A stretch of 64,000 nucleotides of DNA from Allium sativum (lineage: Eukaryota; Streptophyta; Magnoliopsida; Asparagales; Amaryllidaceae). Position 1 is the stretch's first letter. The number at the start of each line of letters is the position of its first letter. The translations under genes and the position numbers were made by a program. Positions 46,501 through 58,749 of this stretch are shown piece after piece. The DNA lies in assembly GCA_030737875.1 (NCBI GenBank), contig CM060915.1, positions 903,580,177-903,644,176 of the forward strand, written 5' to 3'. A model generated the notes under the pieces. It was not told the DNA's origin. It saw nothing but the letters and a program-made list of their open reading frames with translations, and did not search any database.

Positions 46501-48304
46501 TTTCAACCACAACCAAACAATATCAACCATTCGTATTATTCACCAAATTTCACATCAACCAATTAATCCAAACAATATCACAACCAATAAATATCGTCCA
46601 TGGTCTGTGGACGAGGGGAGTATACATATATATTCGTATATAAATATATTTCAATTCACTTCAATTCATTTCAATGTCATTTCATCGCATATATAATTTT
46701 TACAATGCATATATAACTTATACATCGAACATACAACTTATACAATGCTTATACATGTGGTGTACAACGCTTATATAACTCATACATCGACTATATAATT
46801 TATACATCGTTTTTTTCCATATCGTTTATAAATTAGAATCTCACATTGGGTTCCACTCCACCAAAAAATTGCAGAAGGCTCAGAAAAATATCCGGTCTCT
46901 TCTAGAATGTAGAAGACGTCCACACGAGTCCACTGTCTCTTATTTCACTGAATTTCGTCAACATAGCAAAAAGATATGATTTTTACAGTGAAATCAAAAA
47001 CAGTTGCGCTTTAAACTGCTATAATATAGTTTAATATAAAATAGCCGTATATCTTTCTGAAATGTTCAAAACTAGGTTTTGATTTTTCTTTGAATCCGCG
47101 CAACGATACGTCGATCGGCCTTCGTCACGTGAAAGAGGGGAGAGAGGCGCGCCAGAGGACCCTAGCCGCGATGAACTCGGTGGCCCCAGGTGATGGCGGC
47201 GGCTAAAAGTCACGAACTTCTCGAGCTCGATTCGAGCTTAACAGGTCACGAAAAAAATCCAAACTTCATATGGATGTGAAGCTCATTAGACGATCTACAA
47301 AAACTTCAACTGGGGCATGGGTTTTTACTGAGTGTGGAAGGAGAAATCGGAGGGGGAAGTTACGAAGGGGGTTCCGCCGTCGTTTTGGGTGATATCGGGG
47401 AGAGAGAAGAAAGCGTGGACCAATCACGATTTTTCTTTAATGTATATATTTTAAATTTCGAAAATACCCCCTTTCACACACGAACTCCAATCCAAACCCA
47501 ACGACTGTCGTCCCTAGCATTTTACCCCCATTCCGAACACAATGGGATATGTTTCGTAGGCCCTTTCGACTTTTCAGTCAGTTTTCCTTCAAATTAAAAT
47601 ATAAAACATTCAATATTTAATTTGAATGTACATTTCAATTTGCCGGGGCCACAAACTGAGTCGAAAAATTCCAGAAAAATAAATCTAGCTATGTTTTGAC
47701 GATACGGTACCAACAAAACTAGTTTCGTCGAATTCTGTGACCATTTGAAAAATGGCCCTTTTCTGGTCGATCCAATTTAATAGAAATCGACCAAACACAT
47801 ATTCCTTTGCCACGCTCACATACTAGCGTCAAAAATTATGAAATTTGAAACCTAGCATAATTTGACATCCCGGATCCAACATAAGTGGTTTCGTCGAATT
47901 CTAAGGTCGTTTGCAAAATGGCCATTTTCACGGGCTATATAAACTCTATAGCGACCATTCTGAAAATTCATTTGGCCATAACTTTTGCTCTCGCTATGAA
48001 ACTTCGATTTTTCAGATTCGTTACAAAGATATTCACTAACAGATTTAAATATTTTTGGTTTCACTCAAATCCGTTTTGTTTTGCACCCAGTACAGTCAGT
48101 TAAAGTATAAATTCAAAATTTGAAACTACCGCGCCATTTCAGGCCTTATTTATAATTAGAAATAATTATATTTATTTTCAACCATCGATTCAAACTCACT
48201 TTTCATCGTTATTATTTAAAATATTTATTCTAAATATTTAAAATCCACTAAAACAGCCAATTTAAAAAAAAATTAAATTGGTTCAGATTTTCCGGGTCGT
48301 TACA
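43583..48304 (-). repeat. Element D 3' LTR, 4722 bp
   Basis: Read on the minus strand it contains the doubled TTCGACGAAAC motif (about 47890 and 47730), CCAAT (near 47421), the GC-rich cassette (about 47460-46870), the CG-hairpin block (46410-46320), the duplicated block (45940-45490), and the conserved end region shared with B and C (44900-43600). Confidence 0.92.
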
Positions 48305-48317
48305 ATCTCCCCCACTT
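48305..48317 (-). other. Element D polypurine tract
   Basis: On the minus strand AAGTGGGGGAGAT abuts the 3' LTR, preceded by GGGGACGAAAAGTTTT. It is identical to element B's tract. Confidence 0.92.
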
Positions 48318-49484
48318 AAAACTTTTCGTCCCCGAAAAGGAACAAGGTCGAAAGTGGCTTGATTAATCAACTCTACTTTCAATCTGGCTTCCATTATCCA
48401 ACTTTTCAGTTTCTGAGAATTTTCAAATTCTTCAAAAATTTGGCTAACACCCGGAATTTTCGGAAAATTTCGCCATAACCTCCTTTGTACGGGGAGGGGG
48501 TTGGAAATTTATTGGGCCGTATTAGGTACCCAATAAATCCTATAAAGCAGACACATATTTATAGTGATATAATCTGGTGTTTACAGGGGAGCGTGTATAG
48601 ATAATAACTCCAGAGAATAAATTCTCGTCACCCCGTCCAAGCCCGTGGGAGTGTGTATTTTTAATTGCTCCAGAGAATAAATTCTCGTCACCTCGTCCCG
48701 TGTGGGAAATAAATAATCCATGTGCCGTATCTAATAACTAGAGAGACATGATTATTGTCAACTACAGACCCGTGTGGGGTTTTTATTAATCTGGAAATTT
48801 ACCGTTATATTTTATATGGTCCATATTAGTCATTAGTTCAACCTGTAAAATATAGTCATCGCCATACAAGCCTCTCGCTCGTATGGTAAATCTTTAACCT
48901 CGTCACACAAGCTCCAAATGCTTATGTGGTATATGATGAAGTATGCCTATCTTCAAGAAGTATGCCATGTAGTGTAGTTCTAAATTAATTGTTAGTATCC
49001 TATGGTGATGTTTATTATTACACATAGAATAACCAACACTCCGCATGCAATGGCATTCACAGGAGTTGATATAATAATAAAATTGCACATTCAACTCATT
49101 AAGGTTTACCTATTTGTCGGGCACGCAAATAAAATCTTTACTCAACAGCTAATCCATTAACCTGTTCAAATATATATAATGCACATGTATATAGTTCTAT
49201 CTATTTTTAACTCAGTCCAATGTGTGATTTAATCGAATAAATTCTACCGTTCATTCTCTTATTGATTAATATAATTACCATTCTAATAATTCAAATCCAC
49301 AATCGCACAACACAAGCAACAATCAGTTTTTTTTAACTTATCAAATCATACTAATTAATTCATATACTCTCTTAAATCATTCAGAACATATAATTAAAAA
49401 GTTTACATCTATGCAAAGAAAACAATAGCAAAGTGGAGAACATGATGGAAATGCAAAATATGGTAAATGTACCTTGCACCAGAG
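48318..49484 (-). other. Element D 3' non-coding region
   Basis: About 1.2 kb between the chromodomain stop and the purine tract. It contains a two-copy repeat near 48605-48705 with the palindromic GAGAATAAATTCTC, and two blocks (49105-49190 and 48455-48500) that match, in the same order, B's LTR at 18090-18175 and 18270-18345. For example GCCCGACAAATAGGT is common to both. Confidence 0.75.
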
Positions 49485-49682
49485 TCAATCAAAGATATCC
49501 ACCCTGCACTTAGGATAGGCTTTCTTAACGCTTTCCTTTGTTTCCCAAGTACAATCTCGTGGATCTCGACTCCATTGCACTTTGACTAAGTGAACCTTTT
49601 TGTTCCTCAGTTCTTTGGTTTCTTTGCCAATTATCTTTAGTGGTTCTCTCCTAACTGCCAATTCTGGAGTGATTTCTATATC
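49485..49682 (-). pseudogene. Element D chromodomain
   Basis: Directly after a TAG at 49683-49685 that ends the integrase frame, the same frame continues for 65 codons to TGA at 49485-49487. It reads a chromodomain-like tail: RNKKVHLVKVQW, then SRDPRDCTWE, then a final helix with YP. These are the hallmarks of chromovirus integrase C-termini, which bind modified histones and can steer insertion. One nonsense codon is the only break between integrase and chromodomain. Confidence 0.85.
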
Positions 49683-50800
49683 CTATTGCGCTACTTCTTC
49701 CACGATCAAGTTTGGATCATGAATGTGCTTTCGAAGTTGAGATATGTGAAATACATCATGCACTCTAGGCAACCAATTAGGCAATTGAACCTTATATGCG
49801 AGAGTTCCAATCCGTTCAAGAATAGGAAACAGACCAATGAATTTAGGCGCCAATTTCTCTGTTTTACCAAACCGGATTACTCCTCTCATCAGAGATACTT
49901 TCAAATATACATAGTCGCCAACAGAAAATGATATATCTCTTCTACTCCTATCTGCATAGTTTTTCTGTCGGCTTTGGGCGGCTAGTAATCGTTTCTTAAC
50001 GAAACCGACTTTGTCCGCAGCATCGCGAATCATATCTGGCCCCAATACAAGTCTATTACCAGGTTCAACCCAACAAGCAGGAGATCGGCACGGTCTACCA
50101 TACAATACTTTGAATGGAGACATTTTCAAGCTCGCTTGGTAGCTGTTATTATATGAGAATTCAGCCAAATGTAAATGATCTTCCCATGATCCGCCAAAAT
50201 CAAGAATACAAGCCCACAATAGATCTTCCAGAATACGATTCACCCTCTCAGTTTGGCCATCTGTTTGAGGATGATATGCGGTGCTCAAGTTCAGCTTCGT
50301 TCCCAATTCTTCTTGGAATGCTTCCCAGAATTTACTAGCAAAAATCGGGTCACGATCACTAACGATGCTCATGGGAACTCCGTGCAGTCTAACAATTTGT
50401 TTGAAATAAATCCGTGCCAGACTTTGAGCAGTTCTATTCGATTTGACAGGTATGAAATGAGCGGTCTTCGTAAATCGATCCATGATCACCCAAATACTGT
50501 CATTTCCTTTCCTGGTTCTGGCAAAACCATCTATGAAATCCATAGAAATCTGTTCCCACTTCCCACCTGGAATTTCTAAAGGTTGCAATAATCCAACGAG
50601 CTTCTGCTGATCGCTTTTAACTTGTTGACAAGTAGAAAACTGGCTAACATATAAGGAGATGTCTCGTTTCATAGATCTCTACCAGAAAGTGCATTTGATA
50701 TCATTATACATCTTGCTCACTCCTGGATGGATACTAAGCTTGGCTTTGTAACATTCATCCAATACTTCTTTTCGAAGTTCAGCAATGTTCGGCACACATA
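49683..50800 (-). pseudogene. Element D integrase
   Basis: The longest intact frame of the window, 329 codons from 50672, holds the CQQVK end of the zinc domain, the catalytic triad Asp45 (SMDFIDG), Asp106 (SDRDP) and Glu142 (GQTERVN) with the standard D-x35-E spacing, and the C-terminal SVGDYVYLKV, GPF-like (GLFPILERIG) and HDVFHISQLRK segments. The upstream zinc half (50800-50673) is in the same frame but ends in TGG-TAG, a stop replacing the second Trp. A Tyr stands where the first zinc His is usual. Integrase inserts the element DNA. All catalytic residues are kept, but the frame is closed by stops at both ends. Confidence 0.95.
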
Positions 50801-50939
50801 TTCGGCATTTCAACCTTAGGATTCCCTCCTCATCTATCTGAAAACTCAAGGTCTTGCCTTTCTGTATTCTTTCTTTGATTCTTTGAATGAAGTGATCATC
50901 CTTCTAAATAGTAGATATTTTATCAGTCAAAGACGTCGT

Positions 50940-51320
50940 AATGATAAAACTGGCGATTATCACACTCTTTCTACTCAGCGCATCAACCACAACATTGGCT
51001 TTATCTGGAGTGTACAAAATCGTACACCGCAAGAAACTCTAGCCAACGCTGCTGCCTCAGATTCAAGTCTTTCTGTGTGAACAGATATTTTAGTGACTGA
51101 TGGTCTGTATGCAGTTCGAATTTCTCACCCAAAAGGTAGTGCCTCCAGATTTTCAAAGCGAATAAGATGGCTAACAACTCAAGATCATGAGTAACGTAAC
51201 TCTTCTCATGCGATTTCAGCTGCCAGCTAGCATAAGCAATCACTTGACCTCTTGCATTAACACTGCACCCATGCCTTCTCTCGATGCGTCAGTCCAGACT
51301 TTCAAGTCCTCATTGCCATC
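50940..51320 (-). pseudogene. Element D RNase H
   Basis: The frame near 51240-51300 begins with the catalytic TDAS segment. After a shift an 80-codon frame (51243-51001) carries [22 protein letters not shown] with the catalytic Glu, and [11 protein letters not shown] with the next catalytic Asp, then [12 protein letters not shown]. Another shift leads to [16 protein letters not shown] near 50960-51005, which closes the Ty3/gypsy RNase H. It removes the RNA strand during reverse transcription. Confidence 0.9.
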
Positions 51321-51328
51321 TATTATTG

Positions 51329-52130
51329 TTAACACTGAGCGGTCGTCAGCTTTAATTTCAGCTTCTGGAAAGCTCCCTCACATTCTGAAGTCCAATTGAA
51401 TCTCGAATGTTTCTTAGTTAGTTTTGTTAAGGAACTAGATATCTTCGCGAAATCCTTAATGAATTTCTGATAATAACTGGCTAACCCAAGAAAACTTTGA
51501 CTTCTGTGGGCGTACGAGGCTGTTTCCAATTCTGAATAGCAGTGATTTTACTGGGATCTCCTTCTTTTGACACGACGTGGCCAAGAAATTTGACTTCTTC
51601 TTGCCAGAATATACATTTGAAAATTTTTGCTTTTAAAACATTCTTTCTGAGAATTTCTAACACTTGTTCCAAATGTTTTCATGTTCCCTTTCTGATTTAG
51701 AGAAGATTAGAATATCATCAATGAAGACAAGAACAAATTTATTCATTACTCCTCTGAATACCCGATTCATTAGATCGACGAAATAGGCTGGAGCATTACA
51801 TAAGCCGAATGGCATTACTAACCACTCGTAGAATAGGTCTGGACCTCTGAATGCTGTCAAAGGAACACACTCTTCGGCAATACGAAGCTGATGGAAACTT
51901 GTAGCTAAGTCCATTCGTGAAAACACTTGTGCTCCATTCAATCGGTCCAATAAATAATCAATCCACGGCAATGGATATTTGTTCTTCAGTGTCTGCTTAT
52001 TCAGGTCACGATAGTCTACACATAATCTGAGAGTACCGTCTGACTTTGGGACAAATACCACTGCTGCTCCCCAATCAGAGAAACTAGGCCTGATCAGACC
52101 TTTCCATCAAGATGTCTAGTTTGATTGTCT
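51329..52130 (-). pseudogene. Element D reverse transcriptase
   Basis: A frame from 52061 (134 codons) contains [18 protein letters not shown], the first catalytic Asp in FSRMDL (residue 51), [13 protein letters not shown] (residues 82-94) and the catalytic FIDD at residues 113-116; gypsy elements use YVDD or FIDD. The frame breaks near 51660 and continues at 51672-51481 ([11 protein letters not shown]), then shifts again to 51529-51329 with [12 protein letters not shown] and F-NWT segments. Order, motifs and length fit a chromovirus RT with three frames. Confidence 0.94.
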
Positions 52131-52518
52131 AACTGTTCTTTCTCCTTCAAGTTCATTCTTCGAATAGCATGAACTATTGGCCTTGCATTCAGAACTAAAG
52201 AGATTTTGAAATCAATTTCTCTCTGCGGAGGTAAGCTAACAACTTCTTCGAACACATCCGCATAGTTCTTGACAACCGAAATATTTGCAATATCGACCTG
52301 AATATTCTCTGTGACGATAGGAACAGGTTCTGTTTAAGCAGGAGAAACATTCAATGCTGCCCAGAAGTCTTTTCTGCCAGAATTCGAACCTTCACATGGA
52401 ATGGTTATATAATTTCCTGATTTAATTTTTTTCCCTTACGACCCTGTCGGCGCATTTAACCTTAGCTTCATACTTGGTTAATCAATCCATTCCAGAATCA
52501 GATCAAACTCTGTAAAAT
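52131..52518 (-). pseudogene. Element D protease-RT linker, broken
   Basis: About 390 bp with stops in all frames joins the protease and RT. It is probably the C-terminal half of the protease and the RT lead-in. No motif is clear enough to name. Confidence 0.5.
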
Positions 52519-52760
52519 TCATGACAATCGCAATAGTAGGGAATCTGTAGTAGAAAAAAAATCTGGAACCCCACAAACCCAACTAAGGTCGACAGAACCC
52601 CCAACCGGATTATGAACAGTCATGGGTTCTCTGAGCTTTTTCAAATTCAAGTCTATTTTCTTAACCACATTCTTTGCAACAAAGCTTCGTGACGCGCCTG
52701 TATCAAACAATACTTTAACTGGAATGTTTTTGACAGTAAGCGTGCCTTCTAAAACATCTG
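52519..52760 (-). pseudogene. Element D aspartic protease
   Basis: At the end of the 146-codon frame from 52959 lies VKVLFDTGASRSFVA, with the active-site D-T-G-A-S at residues 86-90 of that frame, preceded by a short beta strand. The protease frame ends at 52519 in a stop soon after, about half the normal domain length. It is fused to the gag nucleocapsid part in one frame. Confidence 0.88.
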
Positions 52761-53695
52761 GCCTTTCCTGGCCGGATGCGGATCCAGGAACTTCTGCTAC
52801 TTTATTTACCTGTACCATTTCAGATTTCTCTGATAGTCGGCAATTTTTTGAAATGTGACCAACTTGGTGGCACTTATGGCATCCCCAACCCTCTCGAGCC
52901 TTCTTACTGGACTTAGTCCCATCCTTGTTTCGACTGCTCGAAGATTCACAGTTCCTCATCGAATGCCCTTGCTTGTTACACTTTAAACATACGCCTGCTT
53001 TAACCTTTTTCTGATCGACTTTAGGTTTCTTTCTGGCCCCAGACGTCGTACTGGCCTCAGGCTGTGTACTTGTCTCTGGGCTATCAGCTTCAGATTTACT
53101 GCTAGTGCTGACTTTCTCTTTGTCGAAAAAAGGCCTCGCCTATCAAGATCTTCATACTGATAAGCCATGTATATCATTTCAGAAAAAGGAAGCTTCACGT
53201 GCCCCATTACATTATTCTGGTATTTTCTTTGAAGACCATTTATAAACCTCAGATTCTTCATCTTTGGCTTTTGAATCAGATGTGGAGCAAAGTGAGAAAG
53301 TTCATTGAATCTCTTATGATATTCTAGGATATTCATATCACCTTGTATCAAATAGTAGAATTCATCGCACAACCGCTCAGTTGCTTCTGGAGGAATAAAT
53401 TTTGCATTGAAAAGCTCTTTGAATCTATCCCAGGTGATATTACCTTCCGGATTATCCTTAATAATTGAATCCCACCAGAACAAAGCTTCGTATTTGAGTG
53501 CCCAAGATGCCAAAATCTTTTCTGGTCATCCCTCATCTTTTATCCTTCAAAGATTTTCTCAGCAGAACGAATTCAAGCTTGTGTTTTAATAATAGATTCT
53601 TCGCCCAAGAATGGTACTCCACCCATGTTTCTATATTTCTTAAGTAGAGCTTCAACATCTGGTTCCAACCTACCTCTTCTACTTCTGTCACTCAT
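52761..53695 (-). pseudogene. Element D gag with two CCHC knuckles
   Basis: The probable start is Met at 53695 (MSDRSRRGR...). A break near 53575 separates the first 40 codons from the main gag frame (53513-52983), which contains WEDRI-like content: WALKYEALFWWDSI, TWDRFKELFNAKFIP, Q-GDMNILEYHKRFNELSHFAP and FINGLQ, the Ty3/gypsy capsid domain. A one-base shift near 53010 moves to the frame with CLKCNKQGHSMRNC (about 52950-52995) and CHKCHQVGHISKNC (residues 27-40 of the 52959 frame), two CCHC knuckles that bind element RNA. Confidence 0.9.
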
Positions 53696-53932
53696 TTTTT
53701 CAATGTCTGCAAATAACAGACAAAGTGTTAGGCCAACAGAAAAGGTAATTTTAAAACATAGAGACATGTACTTCAATGTAAATGTGTCTATCTAGGTGTA
53801 TTTCATTTTGGTATACTCATACTAGGATATTACTAATCCTATCTGTAATGAGTCACTCGTCCTAGAACACTACTGGTTCTATTTCTGACTAGTTCGTTCA
53901 TATGTTATATCCCAGAACTAAGCTTAACCAAA

Positions 53933-53944
53933 GCTATGATACCA
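53933..53944 (-). other. Element D primer binding site
   Basis: The minus strand reads TGGTATCATAGC four bases inside the 5' LTR end, one change from the tRNA-Met complement TGGTATCAGAGC. Confidence 0.9.
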
Positions 53945-53948
53945 CGTC

Positions 53949-54671
53949 TGTGATGACCCCATGCTCGATGAGATGGTGCAAGGGTAATCTTTGGAATATA
54001 ACACATAAAACGGATAACAGCAGACCAGAAATAATTAAATAAACCAAATAGTGTACAATAGAATACACTGGATAAATATAATCATCAGAGTTACATAGTA
54101 TATAGGATCATACTTAGTACAAAATACAGTTCAGCTATACATAAAATGTTTACAGCGGAAAACAAAACATAATATGTACAACAGGAGCTGAACAACATAA
54201 AAAGATAAAGGATAGAATCCATCTCCAGCTCCAGCTATCCAGAAAGAGCATGCTAAAACCTCAATACAAGGCTGTCCGTGTAGAAAAAGGGGCACCCGAG
54301 TTTGCAAGTGAAACAAACTACGAGTCAGTCATGGGACTGGTATGAGAAATCTACTTAACACATTTTAAAATATGGCTAATCACAGGACCACGCCACTTTC
54401 GCGGAACGAGTTTACTCCATTGGATTGACAGTGCTTTAAAACAAATAATTCTTTTAAACATCGCAATGCTTTTTATAAAGATGAAGCCATTATAAGACTC
54501 AGTTCCCATCACACAATGCAACACAAACCGGATGATAGAGTTTAACCATATAATGGCCAAAATATGCTTGTAAAAAAAGCATTTGATATTATTGCTAGTG
54601 TATGTATGTTTCAAAAACAATTTCAATCATAACTATCAATCATAAACGGCATGGGTACCATATATCATGTC

Positions 54672-54723
<52 letters not shown>

Positions 54724-57035
54724 CAAAATCGCACGGTGTCGTATTTGGAAATTGGATTTCCATCATGAACCGAGGCCAGGGATCGTCCTCACCGCTTCGA
54801 AACAATCTAGCCTACCAGGTCTCAGGATCGTCCTCACCGCTTCGAGACAATCTAGCCTACCATGTTTCAGGACCTAGACTCAGGTGGGCCCTTGGATCGT
54901 CAGGGCCAGTCCACCGATGTGGATTAAAATGCCTGAACACTGCGTTTCCCCACCCTATGGGGCGTAAACTGGTCATATCTGACCACACCATCGGCTCCGA
55001 AGAGACCGAAGCAAACCGAGGCCTCGCTTTCCATCATCCATATAAGTAAAATACCCGGGCGTGTAAAACCCAAAGCACAACTCCTAGCTAGAAGGAAACG
55101 CATGTCCTCCCTGATATCTGTCTCCCGTTTCTGGCTCATACCGGGGTGTGAGGCTCCCGAAACAACGCTATACACAAAGCCATGCCACATAGGCCGTTCT
55201 TTGATCATCAACCACAAGACTTTTCTTTTCAATAGAAGCCTTGATCATCTATCGCTTAGGTGTGCCACACAGGCAATCCACTCCGTGCGACTGATTTCTA
55301 TCGATATATAACCTCTGGGCTCGTACGTATCAGAGAAGGGCGTTAAGCAAGAGAATAAATTCTCCGCCGCCAAACAGATATATATTTAATAGAGATCAAT
55401 CAGCACAGAACAAAATCCAATGTCAGACACACAGTTCATTTACATGTTTGTTCTGGATCTGAACAAAACTGGAGGCACTCAATACCTCGCATATCTGTAC
55501 AATCAACAAGTATGTCCAGGTGGCTACTACTTCAACCCCGTCAAGGTAGCTACTCCTATCATAAGCATCAGTAGCACCCCTCCATTCGACATGACGATCA
55601 TCGATTATGCACCGTCTTCATATCTTCGACTTTTACTCGTCGATCAATTATTTGAAATGAGAATTAACTCGGCCTTTTCAAATAATTCACGTATATTTAG
55701 AATTTCAAATCAATTCATTTCAATGTTTAAATTATACGATATCACTAATTTGGTTCGTTAATGTAATTTTCACGCAAACACATTCAACCATCAAATATCA
55801 CCTAAATCGAGCAAATTCAGTTTATTTCCATTCCATATCGTTTATAATATTTTATCACAATTTATCGCTATTTTTATTTATTTAAAAGTAGCCAATTTAT
55901 TCAAAACAACGCTTCAGGCCATAACGCGGCCGTGGCGCTGCTTTTCTTCAGATTTGATTTACACATATCTGAAAATCTAACCCTTAAATCTTCACAAATT
56001 TTATATCATTAGAAAGATCTTTTCAAAACGAACCCAAAGTTTCAGTTTCGGGAAAATCCGACGGTTGGATCTCCCGCACTAATCGTTTGAAGTTACGATT
56101 TCAAAATACAAACTGCAGCGTCGTTATTCGATTTAATTTAATTATATATATATATATATATAAAATCGATCCTAGCGCTGTTTTTCTTCAGATTTGAATT
56201 AAACATTCCAAACAATACAACCGTTGGATCTTTACAAAGTTGGTGCCGTTGGAAAGATATTCCCAAGGCGAACCCAACGGTTGTGGTTTCGGGAAAATCC
56301 GATGGTCGGATCTCCCGCACTAATCGTTTGAAATCACAATTTCAAAATACGAACTGCAGCGTCGTTATTCACTATATTTTAATTATATTTATATAAATAT
56401 ATATAAATATAATTCTTTCTTCGATTTCAAAACTATTTCCACTTTATATAGTTGATAAAAATGATATTTTTTATCCAACAGACATTTATTTCAACACTTC
56501 ACTATTTTTAACAATTCATGTGTATAATAAAAATGTGATTTTTATTGTAAAACAATTTATTTCAAAACATGACTTTTTTATATAGTTCATATAGATGATA
56601 ATAATATGATTTTTTATTATAAAACAATTTATTTCAAAACATGATTGTCGTTCAACACATGAATTTCTATTCAACAAATGAATTTCTATGCAACACATGA
56701 AAATAATTCTAACACATGAATATTATAGAAAATTTCGGCAGCATAATGGCAGGGTAGTTAAAACCGGGACCGTCCCTAGTACGGCTCCTCGCTCTACCTT
56801 AAAACCTCGCGGTTTTTGACAATAGAGATTCATGCATCTAGTTCGCACGCAGGCGGCATGTTTTATTTTCATTTCCATAATCTATTCCAATTTTGTTTCA
56901 ATCACCAATGGGTATTTTTCAACCACAACCAAACAATATCAACCATTCGTATTATTCACCAAATTTCACATCAACCAATTAATTCAAACAATATCACAAC
57001 CAATAAATATCGTCCATGGTCTGTGGACGAGGGGA

Positions 57036-57076
<41 letters not shown>

Positions 57077-58749
57077 TATATAAATATATTTCAATTCACT
57101 TCAATTCATTTCAATGTCATTTCATTGCATATATAATTTTTACAACGCATATATAACTTATACATCGAACATACAACTTATACAACGCTTATACACGTGG
57201 TTTACAATGCTTATATATCTCATACATCGACTATATAATTTATACATCGTTGTTTTCCATATCGTTTATAAATTAGAAATCTCACATTGGGTTCCACTCC
57301 ACCATAAAATAGCAGAAGGCTTAGAAAAATATCCGGTCTCTTCTAGAATGTAGAAGACGTCCACACGAGTCCACTGTCTCTTGTTTCACTGAATTTCGTC
57401 AACATAGCAAAAAGATATGATTTTTACAGTGAAATCAAAAACCGTAGTGCTTTAAACTGCTATAATATAGTTTAATATAAAATAGCCGTATACCTTTATG
57501 AAATGTTCAAAACTAGGTTTTGATTTTTCTTTGAATCCGCGCAACGATACGTCGATCGGCCTTCGCCACATGAAAGAGGGAAGAGAGGCGCGCCAGAGGA
57601 CCCTAGCCGCGATGAACTAGGTGACCCCAGGTGATGGCGGCGACGACTGAAAGTCACAAACTTCTCGAGCTCGATTCGAGCTCTACAGGTCACGAAAAAA
57701 ATCCAAACTTCATATGGATGTGAAGCTCATGAGACGGTCTACAAAAACTTCAACTGGGGCATGGGTTTTATTGAGTGTGGAAGGAGAAATCAGAGGGGGA
57801 AGTTACGAAGGGGGTTCCGCCGTCGTTCTGGGTGATATCGGGGAGAGAGAAGAATGCGTGGACCAATCACGTTTTTTCTTTAATTTATATATTTTAAATT
57901 TCAAAAATACCCCCTTTCACACACGAACTCCAATCCAAATCCAACGACTATCGTCCCTAGCGTTTTACCCCCATTTCGAACACAATGGGATATGTTTCAT
58001 AGGCCCATTCGACTGTTTCAGTCAGTTTTCCTTCAAATTAAAATATAAAACATTCAATATTTAATTTGAACGTACATTTCAATTTGCTGGGGCCACATAC
58101 TGATTCGAAAAATTCCAGATAAATAAACCTAGCTATGTTTTGACGATACGGTCCCAACGAAACTAGTTTCGCCGAATTCTGAGACCGTTTGAAAAATGGC
58201 CCTTTTCTGGTCGTTCCAATTTAATAGAAATCGACCAAACACATATTCCTTTTCCACGATCACATACTAGCTTAAAAAATTATGAAATTTGAAACCTAGC
58301 AATAATTTGACATCCCGGATCCAACAAAAGTGGTTTCGTCGAATTCCAAGGTCGTTTGCAAAATGACCATTTTCACGGGCTATATAAACTCTATAGCGAC
58401 CTTTCTGAAAATTCATTTGGCCATAACTTTTTCTTCCCGCTATGAAACTCCGATTTTTTAGATTCATTAGAAAGATATTCACTAACAGATTTAAATATTT
58501 TTGGTTTCACTCAAATCCGTTTTGTTTTGCACCCGGTACAATCAGATAAAGTTTGAATTCAAATTTTGAAACTACCGCGCCATTTCAGGCCTTGTTTATA
58601 ATTAGAAATAATTATATTTATTTTCAACCATCGATTCAAACTCACTTTTCATCGTTATTATTTAAAATGTTTATTTTAAATATTTAAAATCCACTAAAAT
58701 AGCCAATTTAATTTTTTTTAAATTGGTTCAGATTTTCCGGGTCGTTATA
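53949..58749 (-). repeat. Element D 5' LTR, 4801 bp
   Basis: Carries the same modules as the 3' LTR. It is longer because of a longer (TA)n at 54675-54718 and 57039-57072 and a 45 bp tandem duplication at 54780-54870. The right end has lost its terminal CA (TA instead). Confidence 0.92.
54780..54870. repeat. 45 bp tandem duplication in D 5' LTR
   Basis: GGATCGTCCTCACCGCTTCG starts at 54780 and again at 54825. The 3' LTR has one copy (near 44395), so the duplication arose after insertion. Confidence 0.85.

Larger units (their letters stand above)
43583..58749 (-). mobile_element. Element D: full-length Ty3/gypsy chromovirus, degraded
   Basis: A 15.2 kb element on the minus strand with LTRs of 4722 bp (43583-48304) and 4801 bp (53949-58749) and a 5644 bp interior. 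Flanks TTATT (43578-43582) and TTTTT (58750-58754) are a likely decayed TSD. LTR ends are TGTAACGACCC and GGGTCGTCACA; at the right edge C has become T (GGGTCGTTATA). The interior encodes gag, protease, RT, RNase H, integrase and a chromodomain in Ty3/gypsy order, all with shifts or stops. The LTRs differ by roughly 4-6 percent in sampled blocks. It is the only element here with gypsy genes and shares ends and purine tract with B and C. Confidence 0.93.
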
